From Beroe ovata (taxonomy: Eukaryota > Ctenophora > Nuda > Beroida > Beroidae), in assembly GCA_946803715.1 (NCBI GenBank), contig CAMPET010000109.1, positions 140,383 through 191,090 on the forward strand: a DNA stretch of 50,708 nt, read 5' to 3'. Position 1 is the stretch's first letter, and every line of letters starts with the position of its first letter. A program made the translations under genes and the position numbers. The notes below the pieces were generated by a model that did no database searches, was not told where the DNA came from, and saw only the letters and a program-made list of their open reading frames with translations. This document shows positions 1 through 13,500 of this stretch, piece by piece.

Positions 1-35
1 CACACACACACACATACACACACACGCATTCACAC

Positions 36-75
<40 letters not shown>
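1..75. repeat. (CA)n microsatellite
   Basis: Nearly pure CA dinucleotide run with scattered interruptions, reaching the left edge of the window. Confidence 0.97.
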
Positions 76-1962
76 TATCCAGTGTCTCATCTTACAAGAG
101 TCCACAGTCCACATGCCATGTGGCACATTGGTGTAGTGCCAAGTTTTCCCCAATTTCATGGCGCGGAATACCGAATACATACGATGATTTATACGTCTTT
201 TAGCGCATTCATTTTGTTCAATATGAGAATATGCTCTGAAGAAACACAATGCTCCAGAAGTTTTACTGAGCAGAACAACTCGTTTAATATAAAGCATGTT
301 GTTCTTGATTACACACTGGTTGTGGTAATTGTTAACGGTAATGTGCGGGAAATGTTTAAAAAGCGCGGCTAGAAGTATATTGTAGATAGTGAGGAGTACA
401 GATCTATGACGCATGACCAATGACTGTATTATCCAGCACAGTGTTCAAATAGAACATTACAGTTGCACGATGTTATCAACTATGTAGCAAATGTATCGTA
501 ATTGGTCAATTTCACACCACCAGTTGCCCGATAATAGAGCTCATTAAGGGAAACCATTGAATGTAAGGGAAACCACTGTATGTACAGGTTGTGTCAATGT
601 GTCAGTGTGACAGTGTGTCAGTATGTCACTCCACATCACAGCCCAACATAATAAGTCTTCCCCTCACTTATCATTTCATCCCCTCTCTCTCCCTCTCTTT
701 GCAACTACTGACCTCCACTGATTATATATTCAGTAATATGTTAATGATAAAACTGTACCGGTGTTATGCCCATATATGGGATAATTGCTCACTCTGCAAA
801 CGTCCAGCACACTCACTCAGAGAGATATAGTACAAGTTGTCACTCTCTTGGTTACTGAGCTCCTGCGTGTGTGTCGTGTACACTGTACCTGGACAATGTA
901 CGGGTATTCATATCTAGTTGTATATTGGCTGCTCCTATCTGCATATCGTCAATACCCGTCGCCGTTATACCCGCCGCGAAAACACGACTTATTTCCAATC
1001 CTCATGTTTTCATGGAATTAATTCCCCCTATTTCTCCACCGTTGATAACTAGAGTTAACAGCTCCTGCATATTAAAGTCTGCTATTCGTGGACCCCATAT
1101 TCGCACGCAGTCTTTCAGTGTGGAAGCCTTATTAAAGCAGCGACAGTAAAAGAGAACAAGACGTACACCAAAACAACTCTAAACACGGAAATCTGTGGAG
1201 AACAAATACTGAAATAATGTCACATTATTGATTGTGACGACATCGTTGGTTATAGTAATTACATCACTAGCACTTAGCAGCTGTATTGATCACCAAATCA
1301 CCGTTTAGTATTCATATAATAGTGGTTGAGTGATATTGCCCAATTTCATATATTTCCAAGAGTCAGAGTACATTCTGTTTGAAAGTACACAGTGTTATCG
1401 GTGGGTCGTATTTCAAAACACCGAGAAGTTGACGTACTCGTTAGTTTTGGTTGCCATGATGACACTGACAGTTCGACCTTTTAACCGTTATCGTTCTACT
1501 TCGTTCAACTTTTGCTGTAATTTGCTGTAATATTTACTTCGATCCATGATCCAATATATCGGCACATTTCTCGTAACCTCTGTTCTGCGCTCTGCAATCA
1601 CTGCAGCATTGTAGTGCCTGTGTCGCTGCAGTCACTGCAGTCACTGCAGTGAATGTGCCACCACAGGTTTAGGAACGCATCGCTCAACCGACCATAGGAT
1701 GACACACCCTAAATAAAGAGCACGATCATCTGTGTGATTATCACTTGGAGTAATTAGTTAATAGCTCGGAATTGTGTAGTGAGTGTAATCAGCTGTGATG
1801 ACTACCAATCGCTCCGTTCAGCACGAAAATAGTGCGTTTTTCTGTCGATTTTTATCTTTGCAATCGTGACTTTTCCATCGCCGAACAATACTCGATCATC
1901 ACACCCTCCATTATGCGTATTCTTTTAACGAGCTGCTTCTTCTTTAAAACCAACTCTCTAGC
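76..1962. other. Intergenic region, no gene recognised
   Basis: Short open frames only, without convincing protein character or paired splice sites. Near 1610-1652 there is a short direct repeat of CACTGCAGT-type units. The 5' end of the coiled-coil gene probably lies at the right end of this stretch. Confidence 0.6.
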
Positions 1963-2446
1963 ATGATGGACATGAACGAGTGAGTGTCTGTGACAGCAGC
2001 ACCTCAAGTGCTGACACGCCCCTCCTCTCTCCACTCTCCTCACTTCTGATGTGAAGGATGCTTGTCCATGTTGACAGATTTCATAAAGCTGCTCAGTAAT
2101 GGAGGAGCTACTAACACCCCTCACTCGCTCCCTAGCTCCCTCCCCTTCCCTAACTCCCTCCCTAACTCCGTCCCCTTCTCTAACTCCAACCCCATCTCTA
2201 ACTCCCTCCAAAATTCTCTTCCCTTCCCTAGCTCCCTCCAAAATTCTCTCTCCTTCCCTTACTCGCCCCCTAACTCCCTCCCCTTCTCTAGCTCCCTCCA
2301 TCCAACCCACTCCCTCAACTCCCCCTTGTTCCCCCATCAATCCTTGTCAAGCCCACTCCCCCCTTCCTCTTCTATATTACAACTGCTGGTCCAACACTCT
2401 GCGACTGACACTCTGCCAAATGTCACAACTACTCTTCAAGTCGATG
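1963..2446 (+). CDS. Tentative 5' exons of the coiled-coil gene (Ser/Pro/Leu-rich N-terminus)
   Basis: A possible first coding exon runs from ATG 1963 to 1979, ending at a GTGAGT donor. A second would start at 2097 after CAG and run to 2446, ending at a GTAAGT donor. Joined, they keep one open frame encoding a Ser/Pro/Leu/Asn-rich low-complexity segment of about 120 residues. The second exon ends in phase 0, the phase needed by the next candidate exon at 4544. Against this: the acceptor at 2096 has two AGs between it and the pyrimidine tract, and the sequence is a simple repeat that would stay open by chance. An alternative start is ATG 2068 without the first intron. Confidence 0.3.
2120..2330. 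repeat. Degenerate CT-rich minisatellite (CTAACTCCCTCC-like units)
   Basis: About 12-bp units of the type CTAACTCCCTCCCCTTC and CTAGCTCCCTCCAAAATTC alternate imperfectly. If the region is coding, they give repeated Asn/Ser-Ser-Leu-Pro segments. Confidence 0.8.
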
Positions 2447-3267
2447 TAAGTTGTACGGTGTAAGAGAGTTCTACTTTTCGTGGGGTTAAAATTCCCACAC
2501 GAGTATAATTTTCCTAAAGTATGAATCATAATTTATCAATACAATCGATATCACCGTATTCAGTAGAAATGGCAGCCCTGAGCGGGCCATGAGCACAGTT
2601 TTGTTACTTACCGAGTTTCAAATGATCTAAATCTTAGAGTAAAGTAGTAGAGCGTCCATTAATGCTACTTCATATCAGCACATTAAATCTCAGTAGTGAG
2701 TGGACGGGTTTGAGTACACTTCTTGAATTTGAACGGCCCTCTTTAATTGTCAATCATGACCCAAATATGTAATCATGTCTAATTCCGTAAGTTCGATAAT
2801 TCACTTATCCCAACACACTGCTGCATATTATACTGTGCTGTATACAGTGTACAATGACACGTCTACAAAATATGATCGCTGAAATTAGATTATGTTGCAA
2901 AGGATGTCGCAATGTTATGCTGTCCCTTCATTTTGCTCGCGTTTCTTCTGCAAATTGTATGTTTTGCAGAATTTGTGTACATTTCAAGGAATTCGTGTAA
3001 CTATGATGTCAAGATTTAAAGATGCACCCTATTATATCCAGTGCAGTACTTCATATCTGTGAGGTGTGTATTTGGCCATATTTATCGAGGCGAAGTCGAG
3101 TGAAATTTGGCAATACTCACCGAATAGGCGTGAAGTCACAATATTATCTAACTATTGGAACGAAAGCTACTGTTACCGATGCATTTCAACATTTGAGATA
3201 TCCTCAAAAGTTAGATAATATCCAGCACAACGTATCTCAACTTTGAATGAAATGTTTACTCATCGAC

Positions 3268-4065
3268 ACAGCAAACCGGTGACACCACTCCATTATTTTC
3301 CATGAGGTTCACGTTACTACGCTGACACCACTTCATAACACGTTATGACGAATACAACACTCTACGTCACTGCGTGCCGCTGACACCACTTCAAAACATT
3401 TCATGACGTATACACCACTATACGTCACATCAAACCGCTGACACCACTTTAAACACTGCATGACGAATACAACACTCTACGTCACAGCATATCGCTGACA
3501 CCACTCCATATCATTCCATGACGTATACACCCCTATAAGTCACATTACACCGCTGACACCACTTCAAACACTCCATGACGAATACAACACTCAACGTCAC
3601 TGTGTGACGCTGACAACACTCCATAACATTCCATGACGTATACACCACTATACGTCATATTACACCGCTGACACCACTTTTAACACTCCATGACGAATAC
3701 AACACTCAACGTCATTGTGTGCCGCTGACACCACTTCATGACATTTCATGACGTATACACCACTATACGTCACATTAAACCGCTGACACCACTTTAAACA
3801 CTGCATGACGAATACAACGCTCTACGTCACAGCATATCGCTGACACCACTCCATAACATTCCATGACGTATGCACCCCTATACGTCACATTAAACCACTT
3901 TAAACGCTCCATGACGGATACAACAGCATATCGCTGACACCACTCCATAACATTCCATGACGTATACACTCCTATACGTCACATTACACCGCTGACACCA
4001 CTTTAAACACTCCATGACGAATACAACACTCGACGTTACTGTGTGCCGCTGACACCACTTCTAAA
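3268..4065. repeat. 58-bp satellite array with a 115-bp dimeric higher-order unit
   Basis: The anchor GCTGACACCACT recurs at 3321, 3379, 3437, 3494, 3552, 3609 (one change), 3667, 3724, 3782, 3839, 3933, 3991 and 4048. Spacing is 57 or 58 bp, with one 94-bp step after 3839. Two monomer types largely alternate. One carries TGACGTATA CACCAC TATACGTCA, a 9-bp-arm inverted repeat containing CRE-like half sites; the other has the degenerate TGACGAATACAACACTCTACG. Uniform units without unique spacers rule out a CRISPR array. Confidence 0.95.
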
Positions 4066-4435
4066 ATTCCATTTTCATCAACTGAGTGAATCACTCAGCA
4101 CTGTTCAGTGTTTATCTAGCTAGTGAAAATCTAGCGTTCTGATGGCGCGTTCCATCAGCACGTGAGCCAATGTACTAGCAAACGTACGACAATTTAATGA
4201 TTCATTAATTTCCACAATTGCGCGCTGCGACGGTCTGTGTTTTGGAAACTGGTGACGTTGTAAACATATATTGAGCAAGCAAAGCCAGTCAATTGTTTGA
4301 TAGAGGTGTGGTCCATCAGTTGTCTTAAACGAACAAATCACGATAATGCGACAAGAATACCATCACTACACTAGGATTATCTAAAATGCCCGTGTTTGAA
4401 TGAATATTGGTGTAAATGTTGCACGCGCTACACCC

Positions 4436-4540
4436 TGTTGACGCCCTATTGACGCCCTGTCTCTCTGTTGACACCCTGTCCCTCTGTTGACACCCTGTTG
4501 ACGCCCTGTCTCTCTTTTGACGCCCTGTCTCTCCCCCTGC
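4436..4540. repeat. TTGACGCCCTGTCTCTC minisatellite
   Basis: Six or more imperfect copies of TTGACGCCCTG, some followed by TCTCTC or TCCCTC. The array ends in a pyrimidine stretch and CCTGCCAG, so its pyrimidine-rich part could act as the polypyrimidine tract of the exon starting at 4544. Confidence 0.9.
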
Positions 4541-4543
4541 CAG

Positions 4544-7500
4544 GAGATGCAGTTGCTGGGTCAGACCGACCCTCCCACTCCCCACTCAATACCGGCTTCT
4601 GATGTGTGTGCGTCCATGCGTGCGTTCTATGTTGAGCTGGCAACATATGTTAACATATCCCATACGACAACATGTCAAGCATTAGTGAGTACTGAGTAAT
4701 CGCTGAACCGTGTTGCTACGCATTGCATGGGGTTGCTACACTATTGTTGCTGAGAGGTGTTGCTATGGTCTTGTTGCTGAGAGGTGTTGCTATGGTATTG
4801 TTGCTGAAAGGCGTTGATATGGTGTTGTTGCTGAGAGGGGTTCGTCCTAACTATATGCTGGTCTTGTCGGAAATACATGGTGAACGTGATAGTTTCACGA
4901 AGTGACAAAAACGTCGTTCCCTTACAGAATGCAATCTTCTTCATCATGACTACTTGCTATCCATGCTGAATGAGTGAATGATGCATTTTACCTTACCGCA
5001 ATAACCCATCTCTTCTTTACAACTCTATTTTCAAACTTTGCCCCCACAATTGATCGTATCATGGAATTATTTTACCGGCATCTGACACATCTGTTTCACA
5101 GGAAGGATCCAGAGCTCTAGCTAGTGTATCAGAGGAAGATGAACAAGCTTCAACTGTGAGTATGATGCTCTGTGTCCCAGCGTCGTTTCTGCTGTACTCA
5201 CTATTGACCGTGATGTGTAACACTATTTGTTTCAGAGTGAACTCCAGGAGCTGATTACCACTGCAGAGCTACTTCACGACCACTACAGGGTGCAGTGTAT
5301 CACCCCACCGGAGACAGCCACAGACATGGAATACATGCAGGCTGAAGTAGAGCGGCTCAAGGAGTGTCTCAAAGCTAGGGAGGAGCTCATTTCCGGGCTA
5401 AAGGAGGATATCAACCAACGACAGGAGAAGGAATCGAGTTACAGAGAGAAGGTCGCTGAGCTCTACAACGAAATCGAGAAGAGCCAAGTGGGAAGTAGTG
5501 TTAAGGACGTGATAGACTTCAGTGAGTCGTTTGTCACCGGCCTTGAGGAACAGCTACTCGTTGCCCAGAAGATTCTAAAGATCAAGGACGAGGAGATAGC
5601 TGGACTGAACAGAGTGATCAGAGACGCGTCTAGTCGGCCCAGAACACCCACATCGCCTGCACTGAGATACGATAGCATTCTCGACAACAATGTCAAGGAG
5701 CTCAATCAGAAAGTGGCAGACCTCAACAAGCAACTTGTCGATGAGCGAGAAGAAACGGTCAAAGCCCAGATTACCATAGAGGAGCTGACTGGCCATATCT
5801 CTGCTCTACAGAAAGATGTCGCTCAAAAAGATCTAGATTTGAAGAGAATCGACAAGGAGTATGAAACTGAGATGCTAAATATGTCAGCAACATTCAAAGA
5901 TCAGAAAGCTGCGAACTGTGATGTGTTCAGTGAACTGACTGCCAACGTTGAGAGACTGACATCTGAGATTCGGGACTTGACTCGTGAGAACGCACAGCTG
6001 AGAGAGATGTATGCGCGTGTTGATGAGGAGCATGCCGTGGTCTCTGATCCGCTGGATGGGGATTGCGATGTTGAGATGTCTGCGCTTCAATCTAAGTTCA
6101 AGTTGAAAGAACAGCAGCTCGAGAATGCAATCTCGGAGATAGGCAATCTCGGAGAGCAGCTTCAGGAAAAGGTGGAGAGCAGTACTGAACTAGAACAAGA
6201 TTTAACTGAGCAACGAGAGGTTAATGTGAAGTTGCAGTATTCGCTGGACGAGCTGAGAGAAAAGTTTGATGCTCTCAAGGAAAAGGAAACTGATCTGTTG
6301 CAGCAAATTGCTGATGGTGAGAATTTCAGCCAGGATATTCGGGCTAAACTTGAGAATTGTGAAGCTGATTTGGAGCAAATGCAACAGAAAGCTAAGAATC
6401 AAGAAATATCTCTCCGTAAATTAGCCTCTAACATTGTAGCGCAAATTTCAGGTCTGAAAATGGTGGATACTCCTTTGGAGCCATTAGACAGGATCGATGA
6501 CATAGATGCATTCAATAACAACGTAACTAGCACTCTTGCAACTATGGAACGGAAGTATGAAAAAGTAATGTCGGAAAAGGATACCGAGATTGAGAAGCTA
6601 CAGAAAAACTGCCAGAAGTTGAAATCCGCCGGAAAGAAGATTATTGACAAGCTAAAGAGTGATAACATGGCAAAAGATGATGCCATGAAACGCATGGCCT
6701 CAGAATCTGGTAATGACGTCATAGTCTCTCTTCAGGAGGAGAGATCTAAGCTGTCTGAACAAGTCCAGCAACTTGAGCAAGACAATGATAAGCTGCAAGA
6801 AAACGTGACTTCTCTGACTGATAAACTTGAGGAAGTTACTTTGTCCAAACAGGAAGAACAGATTTCTTTCGTGAAGGGAGTTGAGAAGTTTGTCCTTGAT
6901 TATCAAATAATGTTCGACCGCCATTTGATTGAGAGTGATCTAGATGTTGAAGTTTTCGGTGTCATTTCACCGGTAATGATTGAACTTGCGCGGGAAAATA
7001 TCAGCGAAATTGATGCGTTGAAACGAGATTCTGCCGCGCATTCCTGTGCTATTTCTTCTCTTGAATCAGAGAAAGCTGCGATGAGCAAAAGTATCACTAA
7101 TCTAGAGAGTGAGCTGTCAGAATCACAGGAGAAGAATCATCAGAGTGATCGACAATTGGCAGAATTAGAGACTCAGCTCTCGGCGTCCTTACAGAAACTT
7201 GATGATATGCAAACACAACTGTCTGGTTCAGCACAGGAGATTGATGGTATGAGGGTTCAGTTGTCAGAGTCGGATGAGTTGCTACAAAGAACCATCGAAT
7301 CTAATGGAGAAACCATAAACCAGTTGATGGAGACCAACAGGTCTCTTCTACGTGACATTGAGACCACCAGGCAATCAGGCACTGAAACGGAAGCTTCACT
7401 TCACAGTAGAATTGAAGAGTTAGAGTCTCAAGTTCAAGATCTACAGGCGAAGATATCAGAAACACATGATTCGTATGGAGATAAGGACGCTGTTATTCAG

Positions 7501-10500
7501 GAATTGTCAGATAAAGTAAAATTGTACCAAGTTGAAGCTGAGGACAAACAGCGGTTCATCACTGAGTCAGCCATAAAGAACGAAGAGTTGGAGCGGACAA
7601 TCGATACTCTTTCCTCACAAGTGACATACCTTGCTGAAGAGAGAGAATCATGTGAACGATTACTAACTGATCGCTGTACAGAGCTGGAAGCATCCATATC
7701 GTCACTGCAAAGTGAAGTCGAGACCCTAAAGTCTTCTCTTGAATCCAAGACTGCTGAATGCAGGAAGTACCTTGTCGTTATCAAGAAGATGAAGATGGTG
7801 AAGCAAGATCACGAAAGGAGTATTCATGAGTTGGAACAGAAGCTAGCAGAGAGCAACATGAACTTATCACAGTATTCACTGGACAATCTAGTGGCTACAG
7901 AGTTGGTTACAGAGGATGCACCAGCTGTAACTGCGAGTGAAGATGCCATTCCTGCTGTGAATGCCATGCCTGTTGTTAGTGAGCATGTACAGAGTGTGAC
8001 ACATTCCCAGCCTGGAAGTGATGATAGCGCTGTAATTACCGAGACTAATACCACTCCTCTCCCCAATATGAGTGTACAACACTCTGCTGTACAAACTGAT
8101 GCTACTCAGTCACGTGACTCAGCGAGCCAATCAGAAGTCGTGTCTTCGTGTCAGGATGACACTATAGGTAACCTACAGGAGGAGGTAGTTCAGTTGTATA
8201 ATGAACTACGTTCTGTTGAAGATAGTTGTACAGCCAAGGATAGTTTTATAGCTTCGTTAAGGGAACAGTTAGAGGAGAGCAAGCAACTCCTGATAGATAT
8301 TCAAACCGAAGTTGTTGAGAAAAGTCAAGAGCTCTTGCTTCTTCAAGAGAAGTACAGTAACGATGTGAAGCACTTGCAGAATGAGGTAGAAAAGTTCCAG
8401 GAGAAAGAGAAACTGTTGGAAGCTAAACCAAGTCTCACTGAAGCAGAGAAAATTCGTCTGATGAGTGGTAAACCGCAGATACCAGAGCCTGATACTGTTT
8501 CGGAAATTTCTCAGTCCTCACTCAGATCTCATGATACAAGTTACATGTCGGTCAGTTCAATGTGCAATGATATGCCTTCCGATGTGGGGTCTCTACAAGC
8601 AGAGCTCATAAAGAAGAACAAGCTTGCCTTCCTCATCAAAACAAAAGCCAAGAAATTAGAATCTCGAGTCAAGGACGCAAAGAGAGAAGCTGATAGAAGC
8701 AAGGCTCATGAAAAAGTAAAGGAGAAGATTGTTGCCATAGAAACAGAACTGACGAATATTACAGCCCAGTTGAGAAACTTGTCAACTGGAAAGAAGGTTC
8801 AAAACAGTGCTCCGAAGATTGATCCAAAATACGTGGAAGAAATGGAATCGAAGCTAAGTTACCTTTCTCAGATCGAGCAAAAGTATGAGAATCTGATGGA
8901 AGAACTTCAAATTCAGCTCCATTCGAGGAACATAGCTGAGGATGAGGCTCAGCAGATGAATCATACGATCAATGACCTCGAGGACAGGATTGAGCTGCTG
9001 CAGAATGAGCTTCGAGACAAAGACGCTCTTCTGTGTGAACATTTCGATGCTTCAGCCGGTGAAGAAATGAAGATCAATACTCTGAGAGATCAGTATGAGA
9101 AACAGAATAGCGAGCTCTTGCATTTGCGGGATCTTAACAAGAAGATGAAGGAAGCACTTATCGAAGTGACTGAAGAATCTGCCAGAATAGAGCAGACTTA
9201 CAAATCCACAATGCAAGATCTCGAGGAAGATGGCGACAAATTGAAGTGTGACAATGCCACTCTGAGCAACGAACTGACCAACTGTTGGGCTAAGATAGAG
9301 GACTTGGAGGAACAGAATCAGAATTTCATGACGATGCTCGAAGACACTCATGAGAAGCTGAGAAGTCAGAAGTCAGATACCCGAGAAGTGGATGACCTGA
9401 AATCCGAGAAAGAGTCGTTGACTGCCCAAGTTCGTTCATGCACTGATCTCAATCAAGAACTGCAAGAAAAAGTTGAAGCTATTGAGCGAGAGAGACTTGG
9501 TGTTATGAAAGATCTCAATGATTTGAAACAGGCTCACGATGAGTGTCTGGTCATGAAGGAAGCCCTGTTAGAAGAGAAAAACCATTTACTGTTATCTGTG
9601 GCAGAACTCCGGAAGAAAGTGGTTGATCATGAGGAAGTCAGCTCTGTGGAAGCAGCTGCTTCACAGAATGTGATTCAAACACTTAAACAAGTAAACGCCG
9701 ACCTGGCGAATCGGTTGAATGATGCAGAAAATGCCAATAAAGCAGCGGCAGCTTCACTCTCATCCCGACTACAAAGTTCAGTGGAAGATGTCTCTCTATT
9801 GAGAAGTCAACTCGATGAGTCTCAAAGTGTGAGTGAAGCATTGAAGCAGCAACTCACCATTGAGAAAGAAGAGAAATCGAAGACTAGCTCTCAGTTAGAA
9901 AAAGCATATAACCAACTCAACAACTTGATAAGTGAGCATGAGGAATGTACAACTTCTATAAAGTCCTTACAGAATGAGTTGTTATCCATCCAAAAACAGT
10001 TGAGTGAGAAATCGATACTTGTCGAGATCCTGAAAGAGGAACAGAACATCATGACTGAATCTAACATGATGTCGATGAATGAACGTGATGCTGAAATTGC
10101 GAGACTTGCTGAGATTTGTCAGCAAAAGGAGGCCACAGAAAAAGATTTGTCAGATTTGAAGGTGGAATATGAATCTCTGTGCGATAAAAAACTGAATTTG
10201 GAGCAAAATGTCAAAGATCTTACCGACACTAATACCACTTTGGAGTCTAGAATTAATGCTCTTCAAGTTGAATTTGATGGAGCTGTAGAGGAGAAATCGA
10301 AGCTTTTAGAGGCTATTGAAAATAATCTTCGTAAAATTGAACAATTAACCAATCAGGTTGCTGCTGCAGATGTCTCTCATGAAGAGTTAATGTTAGCTAG
10401 ACAGTCAGAAATCGAGTCCTTGGAAAGAGCTCTCAAAGAGAATGAAGATATTCTGAATCAGGCACAGGCTGATCTTGCTAACGTGGAGGAGCTCAAGAGA

Positions 10501-13500
10501 TCGAAACTTGACCTTGAGCAGCAAGTTGATACTCTGAAAGAATCAAATGATCAGTATTTGGGACAGCTCCAAGAAGCCAGCTACACCGTGGAGCAATGGA
10601 ATCACTACAATGCAGAGCAACAGGCGGCGTTTACTGAGTTAGGAGTTCAGCTGCAGACTGCTACCGAGGAGAGGAATGATTTCTCTTCTAGACTGACAGA
10701 AGCCGAGGGTGAGATGAAGGCACTGCAGGAGCAGGTATCGAAGTACGAGGTTGCTAACAAAGAGTTGCAAGACAACCTTGCTACTGGCAATGCATTACAA
10801 AATGACCATCTTGAAGAAATAAACAGATTGAACTCTGATATCGAAAGTCTAAGTGCAACCAAAGAACAGTTGAGTGAAGAATTACAGCAATCTACTAAAT
10901 TGATAGATTCCCTGGAATCAAAGCTCAAAGCTTCCAAAAAAGAATTGACAAAGAACCAAAATGAGCTGATTGCTAAAGTTTCGAACCTGGAGACTGAAAT
11001 TAGCTCATTGACTGATAGAAGAGATGAGTTAGAGGGGGAAAACAGTGAGCTTAAGATTAAATTGCAAGAAATTGATGGTATTGCAATTGATGAATGCAAC
11101 AAGTTGAGATCTCAAGTTGAAGATTTTCAAATTATGATACAGGAACGCGACATCAAACTTGACTCTGCCCAATCTCTTGTCTTAGAAACCGATCAGAAAA
11201 TGCATGAAAAAGAGATTTCCATTGAGAAGTTGAACTCAGAGTTGCTTGAGAAAGATTCCTCTATTGCCTTACTTGAACAGCAACTTAATGATGCATATTC
11301 TGGGAATGAAGAAGCTACAAATGTCTTGAAGATTGAAAACCAGTCTTTGAAAGAGGAGAACGATAAGCTTATGGAGAGAAATGCCAACTTAATGGAATCC
11401 AATGATACACTGCAAGAAGGTATTTCAAAGCTCCATGATAGTATTGAGCAAACAAAAGCTACCAATCACAGTTATGAGGGTATGTTGGCCGATTGGACAG
11501 CTTATGGTGAGCAACGTGAAGCTTTTATTGTGAATATCAATGAACAGTTGAATCTTAGCCAGAGATCCATTGATATACAAGCTGCAGCACTTCAATCAAA
11601 GGAGCATCAAATTGCAGAGTTGGAACAAAGTGTGAAGGACAGCAAGTTGGAACTAGAGAGGGAATCTGTTGAAAAGTTTGATCTTAAAAATCAATTGTCT
11701 GATCTTTCTGAGCAGACTAAAGAACTTGGCGAGCTGAAGGCGACTTATGCAACACTTAAACAAGAATATGCTGAGCTTGAACAAGCATTGTCAGGGCTGA
11801 AAGAAGAGTTGACTGCTTCAAATCACGAAAAAGATGCCATAACAAAGAAAGCCAAAGATATCATGAAAGCGTATAAAGAGAGCAAAATGCTTGTTGAGAA
11901 GCTGAAGAAAGAAGGCTCAGAGAAAGACATCCAAACTATTGAGGACCTCAATACAAAGGTCAAAGAACTCAGCAATACACAAGCTTCAATTTCAACTCTC
12001 TGCGAACAATTGAAAGAGGAGAAATCTGAGTTGTTGCAGGAAGTGGAGCAATTCGATGCTGAAAGATTGATTTTCCAAACACTCAAAGATGAAAATCGTG
12101 ACCTCAAGAGTTCATTGGCTCATTCAACTTCACAGTTCGATGATATATCTTCATCTCGAGACAAACTCCAAGAAGAGTTACAAGTGAGAAGTTCCGAGAT
12201 AAGTTCCATGAATGCCGACATTTACCATCTGCGTTCAGTTGATTTGCGACACCGTCAACTATATGAAGATCTTGGACTTGATTTTAGCAAGATTGATGAA
12301 GTTCTCCCCACCTTGGTTAACGACCTAGCTGATAGAAACAAAAAACTTCATTCACTCAACTCTGCTTTGGAATCTATCAGGGAGTGTTTTTTGATCCAGA
12401 CACCAGAAGGTCACATCTCAGAGGAAGAACTGCTCAAAATAGCTAGTAATAGTATGAAAGATTTGACTGAAAACCTTGAATCTGCTATGAATGAGATTCA
12501 GAAACTGAAACTTAAAGTAGAAGCTCTGGAGCAAGAAGCTGAACATATCAAATTCGTCAATGCTTCCTCTGATGAGCTCAATAGTAATGTAAGCAAAGAG
12601 TTGCAAACAAAGATAGAGTTTCTGGAGCGCAATGGAAATGAACAAGAGCATACCATTGAACAGCTACATCAGAAGCTTGAATCAAGCTATCAAGATCTAG
12701 AAAACACCAAAACGGCTCTCTTGAAGAATGAAGAGGAATTGAATGAGTCATCTCACCAGTTAGAATCAACCATCGCAATATTGGCCGAAGCACAGAGCAA
12801 ATTGGTTCAGTTGATGGAAGATGTATCAGCGAGGGAAGAAGAGAAAATACGACTTCAACATGATTTCCAAGAGCAAATCAAGCATTCTCATGACACCACA
12901 GCACTTTTGCAGGAGGAGAAGAGCAAGTTACAAGAAAAAGTGTTGTCCCTGAATAGCCACAAAGCTGCTCTTGAGCAAGATTTGCTTTCAAAATGCAACA
13001 AGATCACAGCATTGATAGAGGAGTTGGATGGTTGCAAAGAAAGGGTAACCTCATTGAATGCTGAACAGAAATCTTCTCATGAAAGCTATGACCAATGTAT
13101 GAGCAAGCTCCGTGTCACAGAAAGTGAGTTGGAGTCTGTTTCTGAACAGCTTGCTATGAAAGATTCAATGATTCAGCATCTTGAAAATACTCTGGCATCT
13201 CTTCAAACACAACTGAATGCTGCTAGTTCTCTCGACAAAGAATCTCTCAACGTGGTGAAACAAAAAGATGAAGTGATAGAAAGTCTCCGGGTCGAACTGG
13301 ATAATCTGAGCACTGAAAGATCTTCTTTAACACAACAACTAGAATCACTTCAGAGTTGTTTTGAGTCCACTAAAGTGGATCTTGAAGCTAAAGACTCATC
13401 CTTAACTACTCAATCTGTGCTCAATGATCAGTTGCGTACTGATTTAGCAGATCAGAAGACCACCATTGATGCTGTTCAAGAGAGATGTGATGGTCTTTCA

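Larger units (their letters stand above)
2447..4543. other. Non-coding stretch, probably an intron of the coiled-coil gene
   Basis: No coding segment was seen. It contains the 58-bp satellite (3268-4065) and a GACGCCCTG minisatellite at its 3' end, both listed separately. Region 2450-3267 is AT-rich and unremarkable. Confidence 0.5.

Noticed and set aside
3268-4065. CRISPR-like periodic repeat
   Set aside because: Units are contiguous and similar along their whole length, with no unique spacers, and the sequence is eukaryotic. It is a satellite.
4723-4905. Leu/Val-rich 60-codon frame as an exon
   Set aside because: It consists mainly of the 27-bp tandem repeat and lies inside the intron between the 4544-4684 and 5102-5155 exons.
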